Below, piece after piece: positions 1-8,854 of a stretch of 64,000 nt of DNA (position 1 is the stretch's first letter; every line of letters begins with the position of its first letter). A model generated the notes under the pieces. It was not told where the DNA came from. It ran no database searches and saw nothing but the letters and a program-made list of their open reading frames with translations. The stretch spans positions 1 to 64,000 of the forward strand of contig NZ_AUEZ01000015.1 of NCBI RefSeq assembly GCF_000426245.1, written 5' to 3'. Both the position numbers and the translations under genes were made by a program. Source of the stretch: Bradyrhizobium sp. Ai1a-2. Its GTDB lineage: Bacteria; Pseudomonadota; Alphaproteobacteria; Rhizobiales; Xanthobacteraceae.

Positions 1-225
1 GAACGCCGGGCGTGAGGACGGCGGCAGCGACCTGGTCGCGGTGTGCCTCTTGATCCACTTCCGAAGGAGGTTCGCGTTGACCCCATGTTCGAGTGCAAGC
101 CTCGATACCGAAACCCCAGGCTCAAGGCAGGCCGTGACAAGACGCTCTTTCGATGCCGCCTCGTAGCGCCGGCGACCGTTCCGGCCAATAAGCCTGACCC
201 GCAGTTTCTGATCATCGTCGCTCAT
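1..225 (-). CDS. Transposase accessory protein, IS66 TnpA / IS3 OrfA-like (partial)
   Basis: I read an open frame from an ATG at 225-223 to the window edge, 75 codons. It begins MSDDDQKLRVRLIGRNGRR, followed by a helix-turn-helix: a segment reading ASKERLVTACLEPGVSVSR, then LALEHGVNANLLRKWIKRH. The basic start, the EPGVSVSR-LA-EHGVN pattern and the final W-K/R are typical of the small DNA-binding ORF that precedes the DDE transposase in IS66- or IS3-type elements. Such proteins bind the element ends. The C-terminus and the catalytic ORF lie outside the window, so activity cannot be judged. Confidence 0.6.
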   Translation of the reverse strand, partial: MSDDDQKLRVRLIGRNGRRRYEAASKERLVTACLEPGVSVSRLALEHGVNANLLRKWIKRHTATRSLPPSSRPAF

Positions 226-256
226 CACAAGGTGTCCACCTATTTTGGTGGACACC
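1..256 (-). mobile_element. End of an insertion sequence (partial)
   Basis: The left edge holds the end of an insertion element that continues outside the window. It contains the start of a transposase-type ORF on the minus strand (1-225). Outside it is a perfect 10-bp inverted repeat, GGTGTCCACC at 231-240 and GGTGGACACC at 247-256, around TATTTT, which I take as the element terminus. A target duplication cannot be checked because the other end is missing. The family is not certain: the ORF resembles IS66 accessory TnpA or IS3/IS911 OrfA proteins. Confidence 0.6.
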
Positions 257-257
257 T

Positions 258-1205
258 CATGCATCAGAGCACTCAAAAGCAAAAGGTGCGGAGAAATTCG
301 CGCTTACGATTCTTGAGATCGGCCCCTCGTATGCGCCAATAGCTCCGAAGTCCGATGGTTGGCAGGCATATTCGCTCGATCACGCTCCACAAAGAGAGTT
401 GCGCGAGAAGTACAGTGGCCAACCGGATATTGACGTCGAAGATATAGAACCTGTTGATTTCGTCTGGTCCGGAGGAGCTCTATCGTCTGCCGTTCCAATG
501 GAGCTGCATGGCAGTTTTGATGCGTGTATTGCCAGTCACGTTCTGGAGCACATTCCCGATCCAATCAGCTGGCTAGCCGACCTCAGCCGCCTCATCAAAC
601 CGGAGGGAGTTCTATCTCTCATTCTGCCGGACAAGCGGTTCGAATTAGATTGCTTCAGACCTATATCGACCACTGGCAGTTGGCTCGATGCGCGAGGCCG
701 CACAAGGCACACGCAGGGCACCTTGTATGATTGTGGAGCATACACGGTAACGAACGATGGTCAGCCATTTTGGGGCCAGAGGTATTTCGGAGAAATCACC
801 TTTTATTCGGATTTCGTTGCTGCGCTGATGTATAGCAACAAGGCGTACGAAGCAGAGTACATCGATGCGCACGCTTGGTGTTTCACGCCGGCTTCATTTC
901 GCCTGATCATGCTAGAGCTGCGTGCGCTCGAATTGCTTCCTTTCAAGATCGCGGCAGAGCCTCCGCCGACAGACTTCGAATTTTACAGTAGCTGGCGTAC
1001 TGCATCCATCCCATCGCAAAGAACTGAAGGGACCAACGAGGAGCGCATGATCCTTCTAAAGGAGATCCAGCGTGAACTGCGCGTCCAAATTGAATACATG
1101 ATGCCGACGGAAAGTGCACCAACAGCGTCTTCCATGAGGTCTAAGTTTGCAAGCTTACACAGAAGGCTGCGGGCAGGGGTTGCGCGCTACTCGTCGAGGG
1201 CATGA
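258..1205 (+). pseudogene. Class I SAM-dependent methyltransferase, 5' end lost to the IS
   Basis: The family match starts well before the first usable start codon (TTG at 399). Codons 294-345 in the same frame read KFALTILEIGPSYAPIAP, which is the SAM-binding motif I, and an acidic post-I segment (YSLDHAP) follows. Further on are FDACIASHVLEHIPDP (motif II region) and LIKPEGVLSLILPDKRFELD. The frame is open back to a TGA at 195 and runs into the insertion-sequence end at 256, with no ATG, GTG or TTG between 198 and 398. I therefore infer that the IS removed the native start and first residues. Translation from TTG 399 would lack motif I, so the product is probably non-functional. Neighbouring polysaccharide genes suggest a sugar or glycan methylation role before the damage. 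Confidence 0.7.
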
Positions 1206-1453
1206 CTAGGTTGCGTGGGCAAGCCACATCCTGATCCGAATGGTCGCAAGGATGACAGGGGCAACGAAACGCTCTTCCGGCCGAAGCGTCTAGGCTGCCA
1301 GTTGAAGCGGCCTCTATCCCTGATCGAAGAATCAGGGCTTACTTGCGCGCTAATGGCTGACTTGGAACAGAGGCGCGGCGGGGTCCTTGCTGCAACCGGA
1401 ACAAATGGACGTTCGCGCCACCTTCGCGCTCAAGTGCTGTTGGGGAACAAACA
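1206..1453. other. Intergenic stretch with one hairpin
   Basis: No convincing gene. There is a perfect 7-bp inverted repeat, CCCTGAT (1318-1324) and ATCAGGG (1331-1337), with a 6-nt loop. No T-run follows, so it is at best a weak terminator for the methyltransferase remnant. Confidence 0.35.
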
Positions 1454-1777
1454 ATGGCTGAAAACAAGAACAATGAGCTCGAAGAGTGGCTTGTGGGAGT
1501 TTTTGACGAGTTTTTTGACCTTTTAGTTCTCCACCATCGAACTCTGCTCAAGGCACCGATTATGTCGTACATGACGGCGATTACCGTCGTCATCTTCACC
1601 GGTTCATATTGGAAGGCGACTTGGATCAGCTTTGCGGTATTCCTTCTCTCTCTCTTTACAACTTGGCGGCGATACTTGGAACCGCTGTGCTTTTTCGCTT
1701 TTGCGGCGGCTGTGATCGCCGAATGTTCAAGCCTGGGAACTTTGGCGAAGCTTCAGCTGGTTTTCACGCCGCAGTAG
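1454..1777 (+). CDS. Small hypothetical membrane protein
   Basis: A 107-residue protein I do not recognise. It has an acidic, polar start (MAENKNNELEEWLVGVFDEF), then two or three hydrophobic stretches at about 35-50, 53-68 and 76-92, separated by a short basic stretch (TTWRR), which fits a small inner-membrane protein. A GGGG at 1442-1445 lies 8 nt before the ATG and could serve as ribosome binding site. Its base composition is AT-rich like the surrounding block, and it stands alone between the broken methyltransferase and a convergent glycosyltransferase. No function can be assigned. Confidence 0.5.
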   Translation: MAENKNNELEEWLVGVFDEFFDLLVLHHRTLLKAPIMSYMTAITVVIFTGSYWKATWISFAVFLLSLFTTWRRYLEPLCFFAFAAAVIAECSSLGTLAKLQLVFTPQ

Positions 1778-1938
1778 ACAATTCGGCCTGACATCGGCAC
1801 CGCAACTTCAGTTTATAAGCGACGGGCTCTCCGGCAACGCGGAAGGTCTCACCCCGGGAGTGCTGGGTCGAGATGCAATCATCGGCTGTCTGGCGAGCGC
1901 AAACAGATGTCACGCGCAGGAGCGCTTAGCGGAATTGC

Positions 1939-3060
1939 CTAGAATCGGGCAACTTCTTTTGGAACTTCGATCCCGATCGAAGTGAGGACCTCATCCCAAG
2001 CCTGCAACTGAGCGGCTTTCGTTAGCACGCGCTCGACATACTGGCGGCCTAGCGTGCCGGCTCGGGCACGAGCTTCCTCGCTGCCAATCAATTGATCCAA
2101 CGCCGCTATCCACTGCGCTGTGTCGCGACATGCGAGTTGGCTGAGGCCAACCGCCTCGAGCATGCGTGCATAAGAAGGGGTTGCGGAGGTAACGACGGGG
2201 ATTCCGGCGCGCCAAAGAAGAGCCAGCTTGTTGCCCGGCTTTCCGGCAGTGATGCGGTTGTCCATATCAATCGGAATCACCGCTAGATCCGCCTGAGTAA
2301 TGGTGTCCGACCAACTCGCCTGCTCCCATGGAACAACCCTGACATGGTCGAAGATGCGGCGCGCCATATCGAGCGTTCTCACCCGACCAAGCCAGGGAAT
2401 TGCACGCTTCTGCTCGAGATCGGTGAGGAGGACCAGCTGGATCGGATGTTTGCCTGAAACCTCGCGCAGTGCGTCGCGAATGGTCGCGAGCTGATAAACG
2501 TTGCAGGGCAAGCCTTCCCAGATAAGCTTGAACGGACGCCCGGCGCGGTAATCGGTCTTTACCGATCTTATCAGCTCGTCATGCAGATCGAGAGCGATGT
2601 GCACGTTGGGACAGAAGCTCGATATTGTTTGCTGCTGCTCGATGGTGGTGCAGACGACGGCGTCGGCGCGGCGGCACATCCGCTCGAGTGCTCCGCGAAA
2701 GTCGAGCACCGGCTGTCGCTGGAAACCTTTCGAATACCACGCAATCCCGCGCAGCAACTGCTTCGGATCGCTTCGCGGGACCGCGAGATACGAATCGATC
2801 AAGTCGTAGACAACCTTTCCTGCGCGGTAACTGCTCCATGTCTTCAGGTCCGCGATTTCGCTCAGCACGACGAGGTCGTACGATCGATCCGGCCGCGCGA
2901 TCTCAAACGGAATACCGCGGGATCTGGCATAGGCTGGAAAGCGACGGCGGTCGGCAGGATGGCTGAGATCCAAGCTGTAGGGGACATAGCCGACGCGAAG
3001 CTGTGATGGCCCGCTTGTGAGCCCCGGGGACGTCAGATCGAGACTAGGTGAACTAAGCAT
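1939..3060 (-). CDS. Glycosyltransferase, GT-B fold (group 1-like)
   Basis: A 373-residue protein with the two-lobe plan of GT-B glycosyltransferases. The N-terminal half holds VGYVPYSLDLSHPADRRRF and DLVVLSEIADLKTW. A linker with CTTIEQQQTISSFCPNVH follows. The C-terminal half holds LIWEGLP, LAVIPIDM and KPGNKLALLWRAGIPVV, where an acceptor/donor loop and the EX7E-like region normally sit. The donor is unknown. Its ATG overlaps the stop of the upstream gene by 8 nt (ATGCTTAG), so the two are probably translated together. The asparagine-synthase gene in the divergent transcript points to exopolysaccharide or O-antigen assembly. Assignment rests on fold-like patterns rather than a close match. 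Confidence 0.65.
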   Translation of the reverse strand: MLSSPSLDLTSPGLTSGPSQLRVGYVPYSLDLSHPADRRRFPAYARSRGIPFEIARPDRSYDLVVLSEIADLKTWSSYRAGKVVYDLIDSYLAVPRSDPKQLLRGIAWYSKGFQRQPVLDFRGALERMCRRADAVVCTTIEQQQTISSFCPNVHIALDLHDELIRSVKTDYRAGRPFKLIWEGLPCNVYQLATIRDALREVSGKHPIQLVLLTDLEQKRAIPWLGRVRTLDMARRIFDHVRVVPWEQASWSDTITQADLAVIPIDMDNRITAGKPGNKLALLWRAGIPVVTSATPSYARMLEAVGLSQLACRDTAQWIAALDQLIGSEEARARAGTLGRQYVERVLTKAAQLQAWDEVLTSIGIEVPKEVARF

Positions 3061-4012
3061 TTTGCCACGAAATAGGATATTGCCAGGAACGCGGATGACG
3101 CCAGGCTAGGTTCTCAAGGAGTCTCTTGAACTCAGGAGTCGCCTCTGCGTAATCGCACGTGCGATTATCAGAGACGAGCAGATTCTCTTGCTCGTTCTCC
3201 CAAAACGTCGAAGATCGTTGCCATTCTTCGATATCGAAGATCTTGCCATCTCGACCGACTACGACTGGCCTAAGCCCGCGGGCGATGATCTGATTGGTCA
3301 TCGACCGACGCCCGCTTTCGAATTGGTAGGCCTGCTCCTTGGTGGTCAGACGTGGAAATTTGAGCGACAAAAACAGCTCGCGCTCAATCATGAAAGCGTT
3401 CGTTCGGATGTGAGGATTGGGATATCTGCTATAGTTCCGCAATATGTTCAGATACGTCACAGGCGCGCAGGCGTAACGAAGAGCCTGGCGCATGGTAGTG
3501 ACGGGACGCGGCGCGGCTTGTGAGGCAACATCGTCGCTTTGAGCGGTTTTGTCGTGATTGAACAAGCGAGTTGCCGTTCTCCCGAAGCTGTTCAGGATCA
3601 GCAGCACTTGGACCTCGTAGCTGGTCGGGCGTGCCAGCCATGAACCGGTAGCGCCCGCAATTCCAACGTTCGGTCGATCCAGCGCCCTGCTCAAGTGCGC
3701 CAGCCAGTTGGCGCTTCGAACAACGCTGAACGTATTGAGAAAGACCAACCGTCGGTTAGGTGTTTGCCGCGCGGCTTTCAGATACGAGCCGATGTCATAG
3801 CCGAAATCGTCGACTTCGACCGAATTGAAAGCGACGTCCTTAAAGAGGCTTTGCGCGCGATCCAACGACTGGCGATCGGGAAATCCCTTGAACAGCACGT
3901 GCAGTTGATACTGCGCGCCAGCAGGAAAACGACGGAGCCCTTCAAGGAAAAGGCGCACCGGAGACTCGCCCTCAGAGTGCCGATATAAGTATGCTACCCC
4001 AAGATCGTGCAT
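3053..4012 (-). CDS. Glycan-synthesis protein, RgpF/GT-A-like
   Basis: A 319-residue soluble protein. The stretch VEVDDFGYDIGSYLKAA followed by RLVFLNTFS resembles the 'N-x-G-x-D-I-G' segment of rhamnan-synthesis F and related surface-glycan proteins. The later FPNPHIRTN-type segment (YPNPHIRTNAFMIEREL) is also typical. A classic DxD is not obvious, although VDDFGYDIG could take that role. ATG 4012 is the only start in the open frame, which is closed upstream by a TAG at about 4078-4076. It is first in a two-gene operon with the glycosyltransferase at 1939-3060 (8-nt overlap) and divergent from asnB. I infer transfer or modification of a surface polysaccharide. Confidence 0.55.
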   Translation of the reverse strand: MHDLGVAYLYRHSEGESPVRLFLEGLRRFPAGAQYQLHVLFKGFPDRQSLDRAQSLFKDVAFNSVEVDDFGYDIGSYLKAARQTPNRRLVFLNTFSVVRSANWLAHLSRALDRPNVGIAGATGSWLARPTSYEVQVLLILNSFGRTATRLFNHDKTAQSDDVASQAAPRPVTTMRQALRYACAPVTYLNILRNYSRYPNPHIRTNAFMIERELFLSLKFPRLTTKEQAYQFESGRRSMTNQIIARGLRPVVVGRDGKIFDIEEWQRSSTFWENEQENLLVSDNRTCDYAEATPEFKRLLENLAWRHPRSWQYPISWQNA

Positions 4013-4316
4013 CGCAATCTTTAGATCGAGTGAGAGTGGCGGCGACGGTCTTTTTGGCCGTTTACCGGAGTGCTTCTACCATAGTCCAGAGCAAAGTGGA
4101 GCCCGGGATCGGCTCGGCAAGTGTATCAATTGGGCCCATGCGATCGGTATTGCCGATACCTTGCTTGCCCGTACCGATCACGCTAAACGAACAGATACGG
4201 CCAGTCCGTCCAGGGGACTAGCTCTAAATGGCCATTCGTGTGTGAAAAGCACGGAATGAAGTCGGTCAGGGTGACGATTATCGTCCCTGCGATCCATCAA
4301 TCCCTATGGTGGAAAC
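4013..4316. promoter_or_regulatory. Divergent intergenic region before asnB
   Basis: This 304-bp gap separates the leftward glycosyltransferase pair from rightward asnB and must carry both promoters. I see an 8-bp inverted repeat, GATCGGTA (4142-4149) and TACCGATC (4172-4179), 22 nt apart, a possible operator. No clear -35/-10 pair stands out, and short ORFs here lack coding character. Confidence 0.35.
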
Positions 4317-6305
4317 ATGTGCGGCATAGCAGGTCTGTTCCGGCCCGGCGGCGGTGAGGAAGGCCTGCTTTCCGGCACCGCCAGGCGCATGACCGAAACA
4401 CTTGCGCATCGCGGACCGGATGCCAGCGGCATTTGGATCCGACCCTCCTGCGGCGTTGCACTCGGCCATCGGCGGCTTTCGATTTTAGACCTGTCGGAGG
4501 CCGGTGCCCAGCCGATGCGCAGCGATTGCGGGCGGTTGACGATCACCTTCAACGGCGAGATCTACAACCACCTCGACATACGCCTGGCCCTCGACGCCCA
4601 AAATGCTGCGCCGAACTGGCGCGGACATTCGGATACGGAAACGCTGCTTTATGCCATTCGTCACTGGGGTGTCGCTTTGGCGCTGCAGCGCTTGTCCGGA
4701 ATGTTCGTGTTCGCGCTGTGGGACGAGCGCGAGCAAACGCTGACACTCGCCCGCGATCGTTTTGGCGAGAAGCCGCTATACTATGGATGGAGCGGCCGCG
4801 ATCTCGTCTTTGGCTCCGAACTGAAGGCATTGGCGATGCACCCCGAATGGGCGCCGTCGCTCGATCGTGCCGCGCTGACGTCGTTCATGCGCTATGCGTA
4901 CGTGCCGGCGCCGTCCACCATCTGGACAGGGATCAAGAAACTGCCGCCGGCCTCGTTTGTGACGTTTGCCGTTGACGCCGCGGCTGGCACGATGCCGGAG
5001 CCAAACGCCTATTGGTCGTTGCGCGACCATGTGGTCGCCGCGCAAGGCATGCGCATCAGCGATGAGACCGAGGCAGTCGGCGAACTGCAACGGCTGCTGT
5101 CGATCGCGATCAAGCGTCAGTGCCTCTCGGACGTGCCGCTTGGAGCATTCCTCTCAGGTGGGGTCGATTCCTCGACTGTCGTCGCACTGATGCAGGCGCA
5201 GGCGAGCCAGCCGGTACGAACCTTCTCCATCGGCTTTCGGGACGGAGCCTTTGACGAGGCCGAGGATGCAGGCCAAATCGCGGCCCATCTCGGCACCGCG
5301 CATACCGAGCTCTATGTGAACCCCGACACCGCGATGGACGTCATCCCGCTGCTGCCGCGGATGTATGACGAGCCGTTTGCCGATTCTTCGCAAATTCCTA
5401 CCCATCTGGTAGCGGCCCTGGCGCGCCAGCATGTCAAGGTGGCGTTGTCGGGTGACGGCGGCGATGAGTTATTCGGCGGCTATAACCGCCACGTCTGGGG
5501 GGTGGATCTGGCGGCGCGACTCTCCAGGATTCCCGCTCCGCTACGGCGGATGCTGAGCCTGTTCTTGAGCGCCATCTCGCCGGAGCCAGTAGATACAATT
5601 GCGCGCTTGGCGCAGCCGCTTTTGCCCGCGCGCTTGCAGGTCCGCCGCGTGGGCGACCAGGCGGCAAAGCTCGCGCGCATCCTGGAAGCGGGCTCACGCG
5701 ATGAGCTCTACCGGCTGCTCTGCTCGATCGACGACGATCCCGCGCGGACCATCCTGCAAGGCGAGGAGCGGGAGGGGTGGCTCGGCAATGAGATGGCTGA
5801 ACTTGCCGCCCCCATCGATGCGCTCGACCGCATGACTCTAGCGGATTCCTTAAGCTATCTGACCGACGACATTCTGCAGAAGGTCGACCGCGCGGCGATG
5901 GCTGTCGGCCTGGAGACGCGGGTGCCGTTTCTGGACAAGGACGTCGTCGAATTCGCTGCGAGGATCACGCCGGCAATGAAGGTGCGCGCCGGCCGAGGGA
6001 AATGGCTGGTCAGGCAGGTGCTCTATCGGCATGTACCGCAACGCCTGGTGGACCGGCCGAAGAGTGGATTCAGCGTTCCGCTCGACGCCTGGTTGCGTGG
6101 GCCGCTGAAGTCGTGGACCTTAGACCTATTGTCGCCGTCGCGGTTGCAGCTGGAGGGTCTGTTCAATGTCGCTCTGGTTGAGAGAAGGCTCTACGAGCAC
6201 CTGAATGGCACCCGCAATCATGGCTACTGGCTATGGAACGTGCTGATGTTCCAGGCATGGTACGCCCAATGGCACTCCAAGGTTTCTCCTGCCGCGCTCC
6301 GATGA
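4317..6305 (+). CDS. asnB: Asparagine synthase (glutamine-hydrolysing)-type amidotransferase
   Basis: A 662-residue class II glutamine amidotransferase. The catalytic cysteine is residue 2 (MCGIAGLF), and RGPD sits at 32-35. The glutaminase domain covers about 1-210. The synthetase domain carries the pyrophosphate loop SGGVDSS from 280 and SGDGGDELFGGY from 378. The enzyme type transfers ammonia from glutamine to an activated carboxylate, classically aspartate to asparagine. Full length and intact motifs suggest activity. In polysaccharide clusters such AsnB homologues are thought to amidate sugar acids such as uronic acids, and the uronate-forming genes downstream support that idea here. Cys2 fixes the start. 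GGTGGA lies just upstream. Confidence 0.9.
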   Translation: MCGIAGLFRPGGGEEGLLSGTARRMTETLAHRGPDASGIWIRPSCGVALGHRRLSILDLSEAGAQPMRSDCGRLTITFNGEIYNHLDIRLALDAQNAAPNWRGHSDTETLLYAIRHWGVALALQRLSGMFVFALWDEREQTLTLARDRFGEKPLYYGWSGRDLVFGSELKALAMHPEWAPSLDRAALTSFMRYAYVPAPSTIWTGIKKLPPASFVTFAVDAAAGTMPEPNAYWSLRDHVVAAQGMRISDETEAVGELQRLLSIAIKRQCLSDVPLGAFLSGGVDSSTVVALMQAQASQPVRTFSIGFRDGAFDEAEDAGQIAAHLGTAHTELYVNPDTAMDVIPLLPRMYDEPFADSSQIPTHLVAALARQHVKVALSGDGGDELFGGYNRHVWGVDLAARLSRIPAPLRRMLSLFLSAISPEPVDTIARLAQPLLPARLQVRRVGDQAAKLARILEAGSRDELYRLLCSIDDDPARTILQGEEREGWLGNEMAELAAPIDALDRMTLADSLSYLTDDILQKVDRAAMAVGLETRVPFLDKDVVEFAARITPAMKVRAGRGKWLVRQVLYRHVPQRLVDRPKSGFSVPLDAWLRGPLKSWTLDLLSPSRLQLEGLFNVALVERRLYEHLNGTRNHGYWLWNVLMFQAWYAQWHSKVSPAALR

Positions 6306-6508
6306 AGGGTGGCCGTTTCAGTCTTGGTCGGGGTAAACGGTCCCAAGGCGAGCGCACTTTCCTCATCCTCGGCCTGGCATGGATCAAGAGAAACCCGGCG
6401 AGCCTATTCTATTGACCGGCGTCTCCACCCCTTGCGAGACTTGGTGCGCCGTGGCTAAACACTGGCAAAATGCGTCAGTGGTCGCTCTAGCACCCGGAAT
6501 TTGGTTGT

Positions 6509-7792
6509 ATGTCGCACGGCCGGAAAATCGCTGTTGTCGGACTTGGCTACGTTGGACTGCCGGTCGCGGCGGCATTTGCACGCGCCGGTAGTCCGGTCAT
6601 CGGCTTTGATATCGATGCCCGTCGCATCGAACAGTTGCGGGCTGGACGAGACTGGACCCGCGAGGTCGACCCCACCGATCTAACGATTGCTTCACTGACC
6701 TTTACGAGCGATGTTGCGGCGCTTCGGGCGGCCGATTTCTTTATCGTAACCGTTCCGACGCCGATCGATGACACCCGAAGGCCCGATTTGCGCGCCATGC
6801 TCGACGCATCGCAGCTGGTCGGCTCAGCGCTGAAGAACGGGGACATTGTAGTCTACGAATCGACGGTCTACCCGGGGGCTGTAGAAGACGAATGCCTCCC
6901 TGTCCTGGAGCGAGCCTCAGGATTGAAGGCAGGATCGGGTTTCGACGTCGGCTACTCCCCCGAGCGAATCAACCCCGGCGACCGAAAACATCGCTTTGAG
7001 ACCATTACCAAGATAGTCTCCGCTCGAAACGGCCCCACGCTCGACGTGGTCGCGGAGGTCTACGGAGCGGTTGTAACGGCTGGCATTCACCGCGCGCCTT
7101 CTATCAAGGTTGCGGAGGCAGCTAAGGTTATCGAAAACACTCAACGTGACCTCAACATCGCATTTATGAACGAATTGTCGCTCATATTTCGGGCGCTCGA
7201 TATCGATACGGGTGACGTACTGCAAGCAGCGCGCACGAAATGGAATTTCTTGCCGTTTGAGCCGGGCCTCGTTGGAGGCCATTGCATTGGTGTTGATCCT
7301 TACTATTTGACGTATCGTGCCGAGAAGGCCGGCTATCATCCCGAGGTCATTCTAGCCGGTCGCCGCATCAACGATGAAATGGGTCGTCGAATAGCGCGCG
7401 AATGCATTCGAGGCCTTCTGCGTCGAAAAGGCTGCAGTGGCCTCGTTACGATCCTGGGGATCACGTTCAAAGAAAATGTCCCCGATATCCGCAACTCGCG
7501 AGTGATTGATATCGTCCGCGAGCTTCAATCCTTTGGCGTGTCCGTTCAAATTGCTGATCCATTGGCCGATGCCGCTGCAGTCACGGACGAATATGGTCTG
7601 ACATTAACCGACCTAAGCGCGCTCAAGCCGGCGGACGCAATCATTTTGGCGGTGGCGCACGACAGCTTCATAGACGGGGGATGGCCACTCGTCCTGCAAC
7701 TGCTTAACGAGCGTCGTGGTCTGGTTATCGATGTTAAGTTAAAGCTTGATCGCGAGACGTTGCCGCCGCACGTAGAGCTCTGGCGGCTTTGA
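6509..7792 (+). CDS. UDP-N-acetyl-hexosamine 6-dehydrogenase (TviB/WbpA-like)
   Basis: A 427-residue nucleotide-sugar dehydrogenase. The N-terminal Rossmann motif is GLGYVGLP (11-18). TVPTPID and ESTVYPG follow. The catalytic cysteine is C259 in GGHCIGVDPYYLT, and the C-terminal UDP-binding domain contains GITFKENVPDIRNSR. This is the pattern of the UDP-GlcNAc/GalNAc 6-dehydrogenases TviB, WbpA and WbpO, which make UDP-HexNAc uronic acids in two NAD-dependent steps. A UDP-glucose dehydrogenase is less likely because of the GHCIGVDPYYL variant. It is followed 12 nt later by a UDP-glucuronate 4-epimerase, so the two probably form one unit. Base use is AT-richer than the right half of the window. 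Confidence 0.85.
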   Translation: MSHGRKIAVVGLGYVGLPVAAAFARAGSPVIGFDIDARRIEQLRAGRDWTREVDPTDLTIASLTFTSDVAALRAADFFIVTVPTPIDDTRRPDLRAMLDASQLVGSALKNGDIVVYESTVYPGAVEDECLPVLERASGLKAGSGFDVGYSPERINPGDRKHRFETITKIVSARNGPTLDVVAEVYGAVVTAGIHRAPSIKVAEAAKVIENTQRDLNIAFMNELSLIFRALDIDTGDVLQAARTKWNFLPFEPGLVGGHCIGVDPYYLTYRAEKAGYHPEVILAGRRINDEMGRRIARECIRGLLRRKGCSGLVTILGITFKENVPDIRNSRVIDIVRELQSFGVSVQIADPLADAAAVTDEYGLTLTDLSALKPADAIILAVAHDSFIDGGWPLVLQLLNERRGLVIDVKLKLDRETLPPHVELWRL

Positions 7793-7804
7793 TCAGGAGA
7801 AAAG

Positions 7805-8821
7805 ATGACGGTCGAAAGCATCCTGGTGACGGGAGTTGCCGGTTTCATAGGATTTCACGTTGCTGAACGCCTGTTGCGGTTCGGCCGCAAGGTAGTAGGC
7901 GTTGACAACATGAACACCTACTACGATCCAGCTTTGAAAAGTGCGCGCCTGAAAATGCTGGAGGCGCAGGCGAATTTCAGCTTTGTGAAACTCGATGTGG
8001 CGGATCGTGTTGGCACAGAATTGCTGTTCTCCAAGACGCCCTTTTCGACTGTCATTCACCTGGCTGCGCAAGCCGGTGTTCGCTATTCGCTGGAAAATCC
8101 TCACGCATATATCGACTCCAACATTCAGGGTTTTTTGAATGTGCTCGAGGGGTGCCGCCATGGCGGTTGCAAACACCTTCTCTTCGCGTCGTCATCCTCG
8201 GTATATGGCGCGAATACCAAATTGCCATTTTCCGTACAGGACAACGTGGATCATCCCATTAGCCTTTATGCTGCGTCCAAGAAAGCGAACGAGTTGATGG
8301 CGCATGCATATAGCCATTTGTTCGGTATTCCAGCGACTGGGTTGCGCTTTTTTACCGTCTACGGCCCCTGGGGTCGTCCCGATATGGCTATGTATATTTT
8401 TAGCAAAGCGATTCTTGAAGGAAAGCCGATTAAATTGTTCAACTACGGCCGAATGCGGCGCGATTTCACCTATATTGACGATATTAGTCATGCAGTGGTC
8501 GGTCTTGTCGACCACCTGCCCCGGGCTGAGGGCGACCGGCACACGATACTAGATCCCTCCACTAGCAGTGCTCCGTGGCGAGTCTTTAACATCGGTAACA
8601 GTCGTCCGGTCGAGTTAAGTTATGTCATCTCCCTGCTTGAAAGAGGACTAGGAAGGACAGCGAAGAAAGACTTGCTACCGATGCAACCAGGGGACGTTGA
8701 GGCTACATATGCGGATGTGTCTGATCTTGAACGCGAGATCGGCTTTCGCCCAACCACATCTATTGAAGAGGGCGTCGCCCGCTTCACGAATTGGTACCTT
8801 GAATACTCCAGGGCAGGCTAG
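7805..8821 (+). CDS. UDP-glucuronate 4-epimerase (LpsL/CapI-like)
   Basis: A 338-residue extended SDR. The NAD motif is GVAGFIG (10-16). SSSSVYG precedes the catalytic Tyr155-x3-Lys159 (YAASK). The NTYYDPALK segment after the cofactor-binding aspartate and the RFFTVYGPWGRPDMA segment are hallmarks of UDP-glucuronate 4-epimerases, which make UDP-galacturonate for capsule or LPS. A strong ribosome binding site (AGGAGAAAAG) directly precedes the ATG, and the gap to the preceding dehydrogenase is only 12 nt. Galacturonate is a plausible substrate for amidation by the AsnB protein upstream. The gene is among the most AT-rich of the window and uses rare TTA and ATA-type codons more freely, suggesting transfer. 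Confidence 0.85.
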   Translation: MTVESILVTGVAGFIGFHVAERLLRFGRKVVGVDNMNTYYDPALKSARLKMLEAQANFSFVKLDVADRVGTELLFSKTPFSTVIHLAAQAGVRYSLENPHAYIDSNIQGFLNVLEGCRHGGCKHLLFASSSSVYGANTKLPFSVQDNVDHPISLYAASKKANELMAHAYSHLFGIPATGLRFFTVYGPWGRPDMAMYIFSKAILEGKPIKLFNYGRMRRDFTYIDDISHAVVGLVDHLPRAEGDRHTILDPSTSSAPWRVFNIGNSRPVELSYVISLLERGLGRTAKKDLLPMQPGDVEATYADVSDLEREIGFRPTTSIEEGVARFTNWYLEYSRAG

Positions 8822-8854
8822 CGTGTGGTCGATCTCCAACGCAACTCGCTCGGG

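Noticed and set aside
1215..1526. A 103-codon plus-strand frame after the methyltransferase remnant
   Set aside because: No family pattern, poor start context, and it overlaps the better-supported small membrane protein.
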